37,908 bases of DNA from Vicingaceae bacterium (GTDB lineage: Bacteria; Bacteroidota; Bacteroidia; Flavobacteriales_E; Vicingaceae). Location of the stretch: assembly GCA_029251425.1 (NCBI GenBank), contig JAQXDJ010000031.1, forward strand, positions 1 to 37,908. The letters run 5' to 3'. The translations under genes and the position numbers were made by a program. Below the pieces are notes generated by a model that did no database searches, was not told the origin of the DNA, and saw only the letters and a program-made list of their open reading frames with translations. Below, piece by piece: positions 17,529 to 25,320 of this stretch (its first letter is position 1; each line of letters starts with the position of its first letter).

Positions 17529-18086
17529 CTATTTATCTTCTAGCTCTTCTTCAATTTCGGTAACTCCTCCCGAAATAATAAATTTCATAATGTCTGCTGA
17601 AGAACCATCAACAGGTGTAACATTTTTTTTAGGTACCACAATTAAATTACCAGTAACAGCATAAGAAAAAGGAATATAAACACCTATTTTATCAGCAGAA
17701 ACACCAAAGTGTGTTAAATCTTTTTGGGTAATAAACCCGAACCGCTCAACATCTCCTTCCATTTTTACCAAAACAGGCTCGGTAAACCTCTTTTTCTTTC
17801 CAACAAAAGCAGACAGTAAATCTTTAACCGAAGTATATATGATTTTTATTAATGGAACACGGTCTAAAATTTTATCAAAATTTAAGATTTGACGCGTTAA
17901 TAATGTTCTACCTATAAAACCAACAATGGTAACCGTTAACAATATGGTTAATAAGCCTAATCCAGGAATTTCTACAGGAACTATACCATCAACAAACCTA
18001 ATAGACTCAACAACAATATAAATGGTAACACTAATTGGCACCAAGTACAAAAGTCCTTGTAAAAAATATCCTAACAGTTTTTTCAT
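17529..18086 (-). CDS. DUF502-family membrane protein
   Basis: This 185-residue inner-membrane protein matches the DUF502 pattern. Helix one is in LLGYFLQGLLYLVPISVTIYI (about 3-24). A periplasmic loop with VDGIVP follows, then helix two in GLGLLTILLTVTIVGFIGRT (about 42-61). The conserved DKILDRVPLIKIIYTSVKDL comes next, then a cytoplasmic beta domain with VGVYIP-like and VPYSY-like elements (IGVYIPFSYAVTGNLIVVPK) and the closing FIISGGV. Its function is not established. The start lies 1 bp after the MmcQ/YjbR stop, so it is the last gene of the lrp-mmcQ-DUF502 unit. It ends tail to tail with the 17045 lipoprotein gene, with 1 bp between the stops. Confidence 0.9.
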   Translation of the reverse strand: MKKLLGYFLQGLLYLVPISVTIYIVVESIRFVDGIVPVEIPGLGLLTILLTVTIVGFIGRTLLTRQILNFDKILDRVPLIKIIYTSVKDLLSAFVGKKKRFTEPVLVKMEGDVERFGFITQKDLTHFGVSADKIGVYIPFSYAVTGNLIVVPKKNVTPVDGSSADIMKFIISGGVTEIEEELEDK

Positions 18087-18087
18087 T

Positions 18088-18441
18088 TTATAATTCTTCG
18101 AGCTCTTTTTGTACTTTTTTTGTTAATGATTTAACCACCAAACTGTAAGAGTCATCTATTAGTTCAAAAATCAACTTATCAGAAATACCTCCGAGTAAAG
18201 AAACACTGTTCCAGTGTCTTTTACTCATATGATAAGCCCCAGTTATTCCTTCATACTCTTCTCTTAATTCAACCGCTATTTCTGGATCACATTTTAAGTT
18301 TATAAAATCAAATTTTTCAATTCCAGTGAGAGCAAACATTTTATTCATCACCTTAAAAACTAATGTTTTTTCATCAAAAGGAAAGCTTTCTGTTACTCCT
18401 TTTTTTGAAATGCAAAAGTCTCTATATTGTTCAATATTCAT
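18088..18441 (-). CDS. MmcQ/YjbR-family protein
   Basis: This 117-residue cytoplasmic protein has the MmcQ/YjbR fold (double-wing, CyaY-like). Markers are ESFPFDEKTLVFKVMNKMFA in the first half, then NLKCDPEIAVELREEYEGI and AYHMSKRHWNSV, which is the usual family core. It ends with a helix (LIDDSYSLVVKSLTKKVQKE). The family is annotated as DNA-binding, from the fold more than from experiment, so the function should be treated as open. Its start codon overlaps the end of the Lrp gene by 4 bp (ATGA-type overlap), and DUF502 follows after 1 bp, so the three genes form a tight unit. Length is typical of the family. Confidence 0.9.
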   Translation of the reverse strand: MNIEQYRDFCISKKGVTESFPFDEKTLVFKVMNKMFALTGIEKFDFINLKCDPEIAVELREEYEGITGAYHMSKRHWNSVSLLGGISDKLIFELIDDSYSLVVKSLTKKVQKELEEL

Positions 18442-18908
18442 TTTTTATACTTGTACGGCAGCACTTTAGAGTATTTATCTTTAGAAATAACAATCATTGA
18501 GTGCATATTTCTTATTTCTGGTATTGGTGTTAATTTCTCTTTAACTAAAACATCAAAAGCAATAATGTCTTTAACCATTATTTTTAATAAGTAATCTGCT
18601 TGCCCAGTAACATTATAGCACTCTAAAACTTCATCAATTTCATTAATCTGATCAATAAAATTAGTGATTGCATTGTCTCTTTGTCTGATTAAAGATATCT
18701 GCATAAAAGCAGAAATTCCTAACTCTAATTTAGACTCATCTACTAACGCATGATAACTTTGAATAAAACCATTAGACTCTAATTTTTTTACTCGCTCTAA
18801 TGTTGGTGCTGGAGATAATCCAATATCTTTAGAAAGTTGAAGGTTGGTAATTTTACCGTTTTCCTGCAGTCTTTTTAATATACTTAAATCTAATTCGTCT
18901 AACTTCAT
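18438..18908 (-). CDS. Lrp/AsnC-family transcriptional regulator
   Basis: This 156-residue regulator has the Lrp/AsnC layout. An N-terminal winged helix-turn-helix is at about residues 4-50 (LDLSILKRLQENGKITNLQL, then SKDIGLSPAPTLERVKKLES). A linker and a C-terminal RAM domain (about 65-145) follow, the latter able to bind an amino acid and form octamers. The RAM domain contains the usual ECYNVTGQADYLLKIMVKDI pattern. It leads a three-gene unit with MmcQ/YjbR and DUF502. A full Bacteroidota promoter precedes it (TTG, 22 nt, TATTTTTG at 18948-18941), giving a leader of about 25-29 nt. No operator repeat stands out. Target genes and ligand are unknown; autoregulation is common in the family. 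Confidence 0.94.
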   Translation of the reverse strand: MKLDELDLSILKRLQENGKITNLQLSKDIGLSPAPTLERVKKLESNGFIQSYHALVDESKLELGISAFMQISLIRQRDNAITNFIDQINEIDEVLECYNVTGQADYLLKIMVKDIIAFDVLVKEKLTPIPEIRNMHSMIVISKDKYSKVLPYKYKK

Positions 18909-18940
18909 TTTACCTTTTTTAAAATATTCTGTTAATAAAT

Positions 18941-18973
18941 CAAAAATAACGAAATTAAAATTGGCAAAACCAA
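18941..18973 (-). promoter_or_regulatory. Promoter of the lrp-mmcQ-DUF502 unit
   Basis: On the minus strand TTG (18973-18971) and TATTTTTG (18948-18941) are separated by 22 nt, a full match to the Bacteroidota -33/-7 pattern. The -7 element is 32 nt before the ATG at 18908. Confidence 0.6.
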
Positions 18974-18989
18974 GCTGTAAGTTAAATTT

Positions 18990-19739
18990 TTAAGGCAAAA
19001 TATGGTACAATATTGGTTTGCTAGGCGAAGCATCATTCTCAAAACTTGCAATCTGAATATTTAAAAAGTAAGTTCCATCTGCTATAGAATCGGGAACAAA
19101 TATTAATTCAGTAATCGTTCTTTGGGCTTGTGTATTATTAGGGTATTCCCAAAATGTATGATGAGAAATTAGCTCCCCACCATCTTCTTCTTTATCAACA
19201 GACGGAGTGTCTATTAACAAGTGTTCTATGCTGTTGTCAATTAAATATTGAATTGCTTTATCTTCTACAAAAGTTGGATTTGTACTAGAGTATTGTTTTG
19301 ATAGTTTTTCTTTTGAGTTTGGAAGTGTTCTAATAATAATAGCTTTTGCATTATTGTTATTAAAAACATTTTTAATTTGAGGCAAAGTAATAATATAATC
19401 TTCTCCTTTTTGTTCAGGAGTAATACTTACAAGGTTTCCTAAAAAAAAGAACTGCTTTAGGCATTTGTTAATCGTATAAGGCTCTTTACTAATATGCCCA
19501 ACACACTCTGTGTGTGTTCCATGTCCATGTGGATTAAAATAGATGTTACGAAAGTTAACCGCACCACCTAGGTTTACATCTCCAACAAATCCATTTTCCA
19601 TAACGGGTTCAAATCTTGGCTCATTAACGTACCAAGCTGTTGGGTTTGTTTTGTCTGCCCTTAAGCCCATAGAAATATCAAGAGGTTGTGACAAGTCTAT
19701 TTCATATGTTTTGTTGTTGTGATTTATTGTTGTTTTCAT
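18990..19739 (-). CDS. Cyclase-family metal-dependent hydrolase (KynB-like fold)
   Basis: This 249-residue cytoplasmic protein belongs to the cyclase/kynurenine formamidase-like family of metal-dependent amide or lactone hydrolases. The metal-binding stretch reads HGHGTHTECVGH (71-82). The canonical motif is H-x-G-T-H-x-D-x-P-x-H; here the histidine before GTH is shifted by one residue and Glu78 replaces the Asp. A second conserved region is LLIDTPSVDKEEDGG followed by HHTFWEYPNN, where His and Glu would complete the site. Formamidase activity is therefore not assured. It is the last gene of a minus-strand run with a small membrane protein (3 bp upstream), HemW and a histidine kinase; this mixture gives no pathway clue. 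Substrate is unknown. Confidence 0.82.
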   Translation of the reverse strand: MKTTINHNNKTYEIDLSQPLDISMGLRADKTNPTAWYVNEPRFEPVMENGFVGDVNLGGAVNFRNIYFNPHGHGTHTECVGHISKEPYTINKCLKQFFFLGNLVSITPEQKGEDYIITLPQIKNVFNNNNAKAIIIRTLPNSKEKLSKQYSSTNPTFVEDKAIQYLIDNSIEHLLIDTPSVDKEEDGGELISHHTFWEYPNNTQAQRTITELIFVPDSIADGTYFLNIQIASFENDASPSKPILYHILP

Positions 19740-19742
19740 TTT

Positions 19743-20042
19743 TTAGATTTGATAGTAAAGTATAAGTAGCAAAAACATAAAAACGGAAAGCCCTATTGAC
19801 ATAACGCCTCCCCATATAAATTCTTTTTTCTTTTTTATAAGTCCAAACATTATGAACCCAACCCAAATAACATGAATCCAATTGTAGCAAAGAAGAAGTA
19901 TTATTCCTTTAGAAAGAATGATAAAAAACTCGCCTATTCCTTGTTCAAAAATTTTACTATTTACTAAAAACAAAATGAGAAATACAGCGTATATAATGGT
20001 TAGCAAAATATTAAGTCCCATTATTTTAAACCGTACTTTCAT
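19743..20042 (-). CDS. Small integral membrane protein of unknown function
   Basis: This 99-residue protein consists almost entirely of membrane helices, about three: residues 8-27 (MGLNILLTIIYAVFLILFLV), about 36-66 (FFIILSKGIILLLCYN onward) and about 75-98 (GGVMSIGLSVFMFLLLILYY). A basic cytoplasmic loop LIKKKKEF precedes the last helix. There is no recognisable family. The gene is supported by its packing: its ATG directly abuts the HemW stop (0 bp) and the cyclase gene starts 3 bp after its own stop. Overlapping frames on the same strand are weaker candidates. Function cannot be inferred. Confidence 0.72.
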   Translation of the reverse strand: MKVRFKIMGLNILLTIIYAVFLILFLVNSKIFEQGIGEFFIILSKGIILLLCYNWIHVIWVGFIMFGLIKKKKEFIWGGVMSIGLSVFMFLLLILYYQI

Positions 20043-21167
20043 CTATATATAAAATAAATCTGAAGTAATTTTATCAGCAATAAAAATTCCTTCCTGTGTT
20101 AATGTTATCTTATTATTATCGGTTTGAAGATAAGAAGAATTCAGGTAATGTTTTATTTCTTTTTGAAAATGAGCGTTTAGTTTCTTATTAAAATTGGTTT
20201 GAATATAATCTAAATCAACCCCCCAAATTGTTCTTAACCGTGTTAAAACATATTCATTAAAAGCTGTTTTTTCATCAATATCTTCTTCTTCAAAATAACA
20301 CTCATTATTATTTAAAGCTTTAATGTATTTGATGTTGTTCGCAACATTCCAGACTCTCTTTTCAGCTATGTAAGAATGAGCTGAAGGTCCTATTCCCAAA
20401 TACTGTTCTCCTTTCCAATAGTTACTGTTGTGTTGTGAATAAAAACCTTCTTTCCCAAAGTTAGACACCTCATATTGTGTCATTCCGAAAGTTGTTGTTT
20501 TTTCAATTAACATTTTAAACTGACGAATCATTTTTTCATCATTTAATTTTGGTAATTGACCCAACTCTATTTGGTGTGCAAGCTTTGTTTTTGGTTCAAC
20601 CGTTAGCCCGTAAGCAGAAAGGTGAGGAACATTAAATGTTGCTATTTTTTGCAGGTTATCTAACCAAATATTATCGGTTGATATTGGTGACCCATAAATT
20701 AAATCGATGGTGATGTTTTCAAACCCAACATCCTGACTTCTTTTTATGCTTGCTTCAGCCTCGTTGGAATTGTGTGCTCTATTAAAAAATTCCAGTTCGT
20801 TATTGTTAAACGATTGAACACCTATACTTAACCTGTTAACCCCAGAACCCTCCAACTCTTGTAACTTTTTTTGTGTTAAATCATCAGGATTGCACTCTAG
20901 TGTAAACTCAATATTGGAGGCAACAATATAGTTCTTATAAATCGATTCAACAATTCGTTTCAAATCATCACCAGTCAATAAGCTTGGTGTTCCTCCTCCA
21001 AAATAAATGGTATTTATTTTATTAGTAAGCTGCTCTTTTCTGTTTGCTATTTCTGTAACAATTCCGCTAACTAAGTCCGTTTTATTTTTTAAAGATGTTG
21101 AAAAATGAAAGTCACAATAACTACAACTTTGCTTACAAAATGGAATATGGATGTATATTCCGGCCAC
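20043..21167 (-). CDS. hemW: HemW-like radical SAM heme chaperone
   Basis: This 374-residue protein is a radical SAM enzyme of the HemN/HemW group. Cys11, Cys15 and Cys18 (CKQSCSYC) bind the 4Fe-4S cluster, and IYFGGGTPSLL (54-64) is the SAM-binding GGGTP motif. NRLSIGVQSFNNNELEFFNR and the winged C-terminal HemN domain follow. Its length (about 375, not about 450) and the start directly with the radical SAM barrel (MAGIYIHIPFC) point to HemW, a heme-insertion protein, over the oxygen-independent coproporphyrinogen oxidase HemN. Such genes are often wrongly labelled hemN. It lies 2 bp after the histidine kinase gene and abuts the small membrane protein gene, within one transcription unit. Confidence 0.92.
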   Translation of the reverse strand: MAGIYIHIPFCKQSCSYCDFHFSTSLKNKTDLVSGIVTEIANRKEQLTNKINTIYFGGGTPSLLTGDDLKRIVESIYKNYIVASNIEFTLECNPDDLTQKKLQELEGSGVNRLSIGVQSFNNNELEFFNRAHNSNEAEASIKRSQDVGFENITIDLIYGSPISTDNIWLDNLQKIATFNVPHLSAYGLTVEPKTKLAHQIELGQLPKLNDEKMIRQFKMLIEKTTTFGMTQYEVSNFGKEGFYSQHNSNYWKGEQYLGIGPSAHSYIAEKRVWNVANNIKYIKALNNNECYFEEEDIDEKTAFNEYVLTRLRTIWGVDLDYIQTNFNKKLNAHFQKEIKHYLNSSYLQTDNNKITLTQEGIFIADKITSDLFYI

Positions 21168-21169
21168 GC

Positions 21170-22693
21170 TTATTTATTCAAAACAATTCTAAAGGTTGTA
21201 CCAGTAGCATCCGATTGTTTTACGAATATTTTTCCCTCATGATAGTTTTCTACTATTCGTTTTACCAATGACAACCCTAACCCCCAACCTCTTTGTTTTG
21301 TAGTAAACCCAGGCTCAAAAACAGTTTTATGTTGTGCCCTAGGTATTCCTGTTCCAGTATCAGAAATATCAATATAAACAAACTGACTTTGGTCTGTAAT
21401 ACAAATGTTAATGTTTCCCTCTCCCTTCATCGCATCAACAGCATTTTTAATCAAGTTCTCTAACACCCAACTAAATAAAGAGGGGTTTAGTTTTGCTTCA
21501 ATTTGCGCATTGTTTTGAGTGGTAAATGTGATGTTTATTTTTTTAGAAATCCTAACTTTTAAATAACTTAAAGAGTCGTTTATTACTTTATTTAGGTTTT
21601 CTGTTTCTAATTTTGGTATCGATCCTATTTTAGAAAAACGCTCGGTAATTGTTTCTAAACGAGTAATATCTTTTGACAGTTCGTTAATGGTATTCTCATC
21701 AACATCTTTTAATTTTAAATACTCCACCCAAGCCATTAAAGATGACAGTGGCGTTCCTAATTGGTGTGCTGTTTCTTTAGCCATACCAACCCAAACCTGG
21801 TTTTGTTCAACTTTACGAGAGGTGCTAAACAAGTAGTAAGAAATCAACAAAAACAATGCAATTATCAAAATCTGAAAGTATGGGTAGTACTTTAATTGTT
21901 GTAATAATTCTGAATCTGAATAAAAAATATAATTAACCGTATTGTTGTTTATTGTGATGGTGATTGGCTCATTTTCAACTCTCATCTCTTCAATTGTTGC
22001 CAATAAAAAATCTTGACCAACATTAGAATCTCCCCCTTTTAGATTTCCATACTCTTTTATTTCTGTTTGAGAACTGTCTGTGTAAATTACTGGAACAGAG
22101 GCTGAATTGATAACAATTTCTGAAATAAACGATTTTATTAAATCATCTAAAACAATTTTAAGTTCCGAAAATATTTTTGAATCTTTATAGTATAATTTTT
22201 GAACAACAGTATGCCTCCCAACCTTATACGATAGATCTATTGGCTTATTTTGACTCTGACGCATTTTGTCCAATTCATCTTTTAAAAACTGAGCAGTATC
22301 GACACCCTCTTCAATATCAAAATTTCTGTATGTATTTATCTTTTCATTTTCATCTACAACCAAAACGGGTATGGTAGTATTTCTGCCAATTATGTTTAAA
22401 TAAAACGTTAAATCTGTATGGTTGTCAGAAGTAGCCAAACGCTTATTCGCTTCTGCCCAAAGCTCAATTTTATTCCGCTCTTCATTAGATAGTTTGCTAA
22501 AAAGCTCTCCGGTATAATTCACCAAAGTTGCTTTATTTTGTATGGCCTCTGCCCACAATTGAACCTTGTTTCGTTCTTCTGAAGAAATTTTTTGAACCAC
22601 AACATTGGTGTACCACAAAGAGGCAATAATTATAATTACTGCAGCTCCTGCCAAAAGCAGTTTCCATTGTTGTTTTTTAGAATAAATATTCAA
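21170..22693 (-). CDS. Membrane sensor histidine kinase
   Basis: This 507-residue kinase has one helix at about 11-30, a periplasmic region to about 270, a second helix at about 272-290, and a cytoplasmic kinase core. His310 in ETAHQLGTPLSSL is the phosphorylated residue. The N box is ENLIKNAVDA (412-421), the G1 box DTGTGI (445-450) and the G2 box GWGLGLSLV (469-477). The HQLGTPL variant of the H box is frequent in Bacteroidota. The periplasmic part holds internal repeats: EERNK..LWAEA at 39-50 and 71-82, and two similar sensor-like modules at about 107-180 and 198-268. The start codon appears to be TTG at 22693, because no ATG is in frame before the upstream stop. No response regulator gene is adjacent. 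It heads the run with hemW. Signal unknown. Confidence 0.9.
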   Translation of the reverse strand: MNIYSKKQQWKLLLAGAAVIIIIASLWYTNVVVQKISSEERNKVQLWAEAIQNKATLVNYTGELFSKLSNEERNKIELWAEANKRLATSDNHTDLTFYLNIIGRNTTIPVLVVDENEKINTYRNFDIEEGVDTAQFLKDELDKMRQSQNKPIDLSYKVGRHTVVQKLYYKDSKIFSELKIVLDDLIKSFISEIVINSASVPVIYTDSSQTEIKEYGNLKGGDSNVGQDFLLATIEEMRVENEPITITINNNTVNYIFYSDSELLQQLKYYPYFQILIIALFLLISYYLFSTSRKVEQNQVWVGMAKETAHQLGTPLSSLMAWVEYLKLKDVDENTINELSKDITRLETITERFSKIGSIPKLETENLNKVINDSLSYLKVRISKKINITFTTQNNAQIEAKLNPSLFSWVLENLIKNAVDAMKGEGNINICITDQSQFVYIDISDTGTGIPRAQHKTVFEPGFTTKQRGWGLGLSLVKRIVENYHEGKIFVKQSDATGTTFRIVLNK

Positions 22694-22787
22694 CCTAAGG
22701 GTTATTTTTATGTTGTGCGCCTAATTAGGACGTGTGAAAGTAATAAATAGTTATAAAAAAGTTAGGCTCATTATAAAATAATAATTT

Positions 22788-24005
22788 CTATCGCTTAAAA
22801 ACCTTAAATGTTTCCTGTTTGGTTTCAGAAACTACTTTTACAAAATAAACTCCTTGGTTTAAGGGTTGTAGTTTTAAATTAACGGTTTTAGTCTTATTTA
22901 CTTTCTTTGTCTGAAGAATTTTACCCAATACATCATAAACCAAAACAGTTAATTCTTCTTCTCTTTTGTTTGAGGAGAAATTAAACTGGTTTTTCGAGAA
23001 AAACCCTTTCCAGTTGTTTTTCACCTCCAACTCTTCCGAACCAACATTAACAGGAATACTTACTTTTAAAACTACAGGCAAATGATCTGACATGTAATAA
23101 AGCGCATCAATTACATTGCTTGGTGCAGCATTGTTTGTTCCTGAATTAATTGATTGGTTAAAATGATTACCATCGTTACCAACAGCGGTATAAGAACCCG
23201 GCACATAAGTTAGCCCTTGAGTCCCAGTTTGTAATTGATCATTAAAAAATATAAAGTCAAAACGGTCATCCATCCCCCCAGAAGCACCACCATCCCCAAT
23301 GCTCGAAGAACGAGTACTTTGCGTATGAATACTTGCAAAAGAAGAATTATTATTCCAACTTCCAGGAGAAGAAATAGGGTCTAACAAAGGAACATTTCCT
23401 CCATTTAAAATTGTATTGTAGGCAGGTTCTGCGCTTGTATATAAATTAAAATCACCTCCTAAAATCACATTTTCGAGATCAGCTCGTGAATCTAAATAAT
23501 TTTTAAAAACACCTGCTTCCTGGTTTCTTTTTTGCTCATTAGTAACTCCAGAACTGGCTTTTAAGTGTGCAGAATAGCAAAAAATAAAAACAGTATCAGA
23601 GCTGGCTGTCATGTTTGGTGCTTTATAATACAACACGTACTCACTAATGTTTCTTAAGGCTGTTGGTATTTCTTTTTGACTATACAAAACAAGTTTGTCA
23701 GAGTTAAAATACAACATGTTGTTCGTGTCTGGTCCCGAAAAAAATGTTGCTCGTAAATAATTTGTAACACCATCAACATTTAATGCGTCCGTTAAAATTG
23801 TTGTTGCACCAGCAGAAGATTCCAGCTCATTTATTAAAAAAATATCGGGCTGAACATGTTTGATAATCGGTTTTAGTGTGTCTGCTTTTGAAGTGTTAGA
23901 TGACGGATAATTTAACACGTTATAAGTCATAACAGTTAAAGTGTCTTGGGAGTTAGCTCCAAGCGCCAAACTCAGTAATATAATAAACAAAACTATTCTC
24001 ATCAT
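22788..24005 (-). CDS. Secreted EEP-family nuclease/phosphatase with T9SS sorting domain
   Basis: This is a probable extracellular DNase-like enzyme. The 405-residue protein has a signal peptide (to ALGANS-Q) and then at once the endonuclease/exonuclease/phosphatase fold. Key residues are Asn29 (MTYNVLNY), Glu60 (INELES), His147 (SAHLKAS), Asp185 and Asn187 (GGDFN), DDRFDFIFF (246-254), and Asp307-His308 (MSDHLPV). All match the metal and phosphate site. Residues about 328-405 form a type A T9SS sorting domain ending YFVKVVSETKQETFKVFKR, so the protein is exported to the cell surface or medium. The start is the ATG at 24005; the TTG at 24008 is not needed. It follows the second EEP gene by 6 bp in one operon, divergent from the TonB-dependent receptor operon. 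Substrate is unproven; other EEP members act on inositol phosphates or sphingomyelin. Confidence 0.88.
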   Translation of the reverse strand: MMRIVLFIILLSLALGANSQDTLTVMTYNVLNYPSSNTSKADTLKPIIKHVQPDIFLINELESSAGATTILTDALNVDGVTNYLRATFFSGPDTNNMLYFNSDKLVLYSQKEIPTALRNISEYVLYYKAPNMTASSDTVFIFCYSAHLKASSGVTNEQKRNQEAGVFKNYLDSRADLENVILGGDFNLYTSAEPAYNTILNGGNVPLLDPISSPGSWNNNSSFASIHTQSTRSSSIGDGGASGGMDDRFDFIFFNDQLQTGTQGLTYVPGSYTAVGNDGNHFNQSINSGTNNAAPSNVIDALYYMSDHLPVVLKVSIPVNVGSEELEVKNNWKGFFSKNQFNFSSNKREEELTVLVYDVLGKILQTKKVNKTKTVNLKLQPLNQGVYFVKVVSETKQETFKVFKR

Positions 24006-24011
24006 CAATAA

Positions 24012-25076
24012 TTATTTCAAGGGGTTGTCAAGTTCTTTAATTAAAAACATATAAACCGGAAAGTGGTCACTATAGCCGCCCACATAAGTTCCAAAAGAAT
24101 AAGTTCTATAAGGGTACCCTTTGTATCGGCCTTCAGTACTTTTTAAATAAGGCTTATTAAACACCTTTGATTTATAAAGTTTAAAAGAGGAGTAGTCTTT
24201 TCCTAAAAGAGGTTTAGACACCATGATTTGATCAAACAAATTCCATGCATCGCGATAAGCCAAAGTCCCTATCCCTTTTTTATAATAACTTTCCCAGGGA
24301 TTAAACAGATCTCCTTTTCCTAGTTTTTCCTCTTTTCCGTTTCCTCGTAAATGTTTTTTTACACTTTCATCTACAGGGTCATCATTTAAATCTCCCATAT
24401 AAAATACTTTTGTTTTAGGGTCATTCTTTTGTAAAGAATCAACAATCATTCTACCTAATTTTGCCGCAGAGGCCCTTCTTGGTTTACTTCTTTTTTCACC
24501 ACCTCTACGTGATGGCCAATGTGCTACAATTACATGAATTTTTTCCCCATTTAACAACCCACTTACGAGTAGTTGATCCCTTGTGTAAAATGTTGTATCA
24601 ATATTTCTTAAAGAAAAGCTTTTGCTAGATGTAACTTCAAAATACTTGGGGTTATATAATAGGCCAACATCAATTCCTCTTCTGTCTGGAGAATCATAAT
24701 GAACTACCTGGTAGTTTCTGTTTTTAATGCTTTCTGATTTTACTAAATCTTCTAAAACACTTTTATTTTCAACCTCTGAAACTCCTAAAATTGCAACTCC
24801 GTCTGGTGTTATTTCTGTTCCGATTTCACCAATAACTTTAGCCATGTTTACCAACTTTTCTTGATAATGCTCTGATGTCCACGCTTTATTCCCTTTTGGC
24901 GTAAAGTCCTCTTGTAAAATTTTATTTGGATCTGGATCAATTAATGTATCAAAAAGGTTTTCTAAATTATAAAACCCAATTCCTGTAACTAAATATTCCT
25001 TTTTTTGCTCTTGTGAAAATGTATTCCCTAAGATAGCGGTAGCAAGGATTATTGATAAAATAAAGTGTTTCTTCAT
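24012..25076 (-). CDS. Secreted EEP-family nuclease (periplasmic or cell-envelope)
   Basis: This 354-residue EEP-fold enzyme has a signal peptide (MKKHFILSIILATAILGNTF, cut near SQ) but no T9SS domain or lipobox, so the periplasm is likely. Active-site residues are Asn38 (FYNLENLFD), Glu101 (VSEVENK), His186 (AHWPSRRGG), Asp229 and Asn231 (MGDLNDDP), LFDQIMVS, and Asp337-His338 (YSDHFPVY). FYNLENLFD plus AHWPSRRGG is the style of Bacteroidota endonucleases. The start at 25076 is preferred over the ATG-less upstream extension to 25145, because it begins the signal peptide and a full promoter lies at 25139-25106. Being periplasmic, it could finish the cutting begun outside by the T9SS-exported partner encoded 6 bp downstream. 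Substrate is inferred. Confidence 0.88.
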   Translation of the reverse strand: MKKHFILSIILATAILGNTFSQEQKKEYLVTGIGFYNLENLFDTLIDPDPNKILQEDFTPKGNKAWTSEHYQEKLVNMAKVIGEIGTEITPDGVAILGVSEVENKSVLEDLVKSESIKNRNYQVVHYDSPDRRGIDVGLLYNPKYFEVTSSKSFSLRNIDTTFYTRDQLLVSGLLNGEKIHVIVAHWPSRRGGEKRSKPRRASAAKLGRMIVDSLQKNDPKTKVFYMGDLNDDPVDESVKKHLRGNGKEEKLGKGDLFNPWESYYKKGIGTLAYRDAWNLFDQIMVSKPLLGKDYSSFKLYKSKVFNKPYLKSTEGRYKGYPYRTYSFGTYVGGYSDHFPVYMFLIKELDNPLK

Positions 25077-25105
25077 TGTATATTTTTTTGCAAAGTAACT
25101 AATTT

Positions 25106-25139
25106 CAAATTTATGGTTTTTGTTTTGTTCAATTCTCAA
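25106..25139 (-). promoter_or_regulatory. Promoter of the EEP nuclease operon
   Basis: On the minus strand TTG (25139-25137) and TAAATTTG (25113-25106) are 23 nt apart, matching the Bacteroidota pattern; a closer TTG is at 25132-25130. The -7 element is 29 nt before the ATG at 25076. Confidence 0.6.
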
Positions 25140-25180
25140 TGTCAATTTTCTGTTAACTAATTATCAACAATTTAGTTGTT

Positions 25181-25214
25181 TTGAATATTTTATCATTTTT
25201 AAAACTTAATTTTG
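25181..25214 (+). promoter_or_regulatory. Promoter of the TonB-dependent receptor operon
   Basis: TTG (25181-25183) and TAATTTTG (25207-25214) are 23 nt apart. The -7 element lies 106 nt before the receptor ATG, so the leader is about 100 nt, much longer than others in the window. An imperfect dyad, AACAA-TTTAG-TTGTT (25166-25180), lies just upstream and could bind a regulator. The region 25146-25320 holds both divergent control regions and no gene that I can see. Confidence 0.55.
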
Positions 25215-25320
25215 ATTTGTTGTTTATTTCTTTATAATTAACAGCAAAAAGTGAACACCCTATGAAGCATTCCAACTAAGTCTTCAAACCGCTTTATTTT
25301 TATACTTTTTTATAACACAA

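Noticed and set aside
19702-19890. 62-codon frame overlapping the small membrane protein gene
   Set aside because: It overlaps both the membrane protein and cyclase genes in another frame; the 99-residue frame fits the tight spacing with hemW and the cyclase gene.
20043-21167. Calling the radical SAM gene hemN (coproporphyrinogen oxidase)
   Set aside because: The protein is short and starts directly at the radical SAM barrel, which fits HemW better.
22720-22729. CCTAATTAGG palindrome between the histidine kinase and nuclease genes
   Set aside because: It is a 10-bp perfect palindrome but single, with no T run and no repeat; in AT-rich DNA this can be chance.
25077-25145. N-terminal extension of the second EEP nuclease to 25145
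   Set aside because: The extension would put 23 residues before a complete signal peptide, and a full promoter lies inside it.
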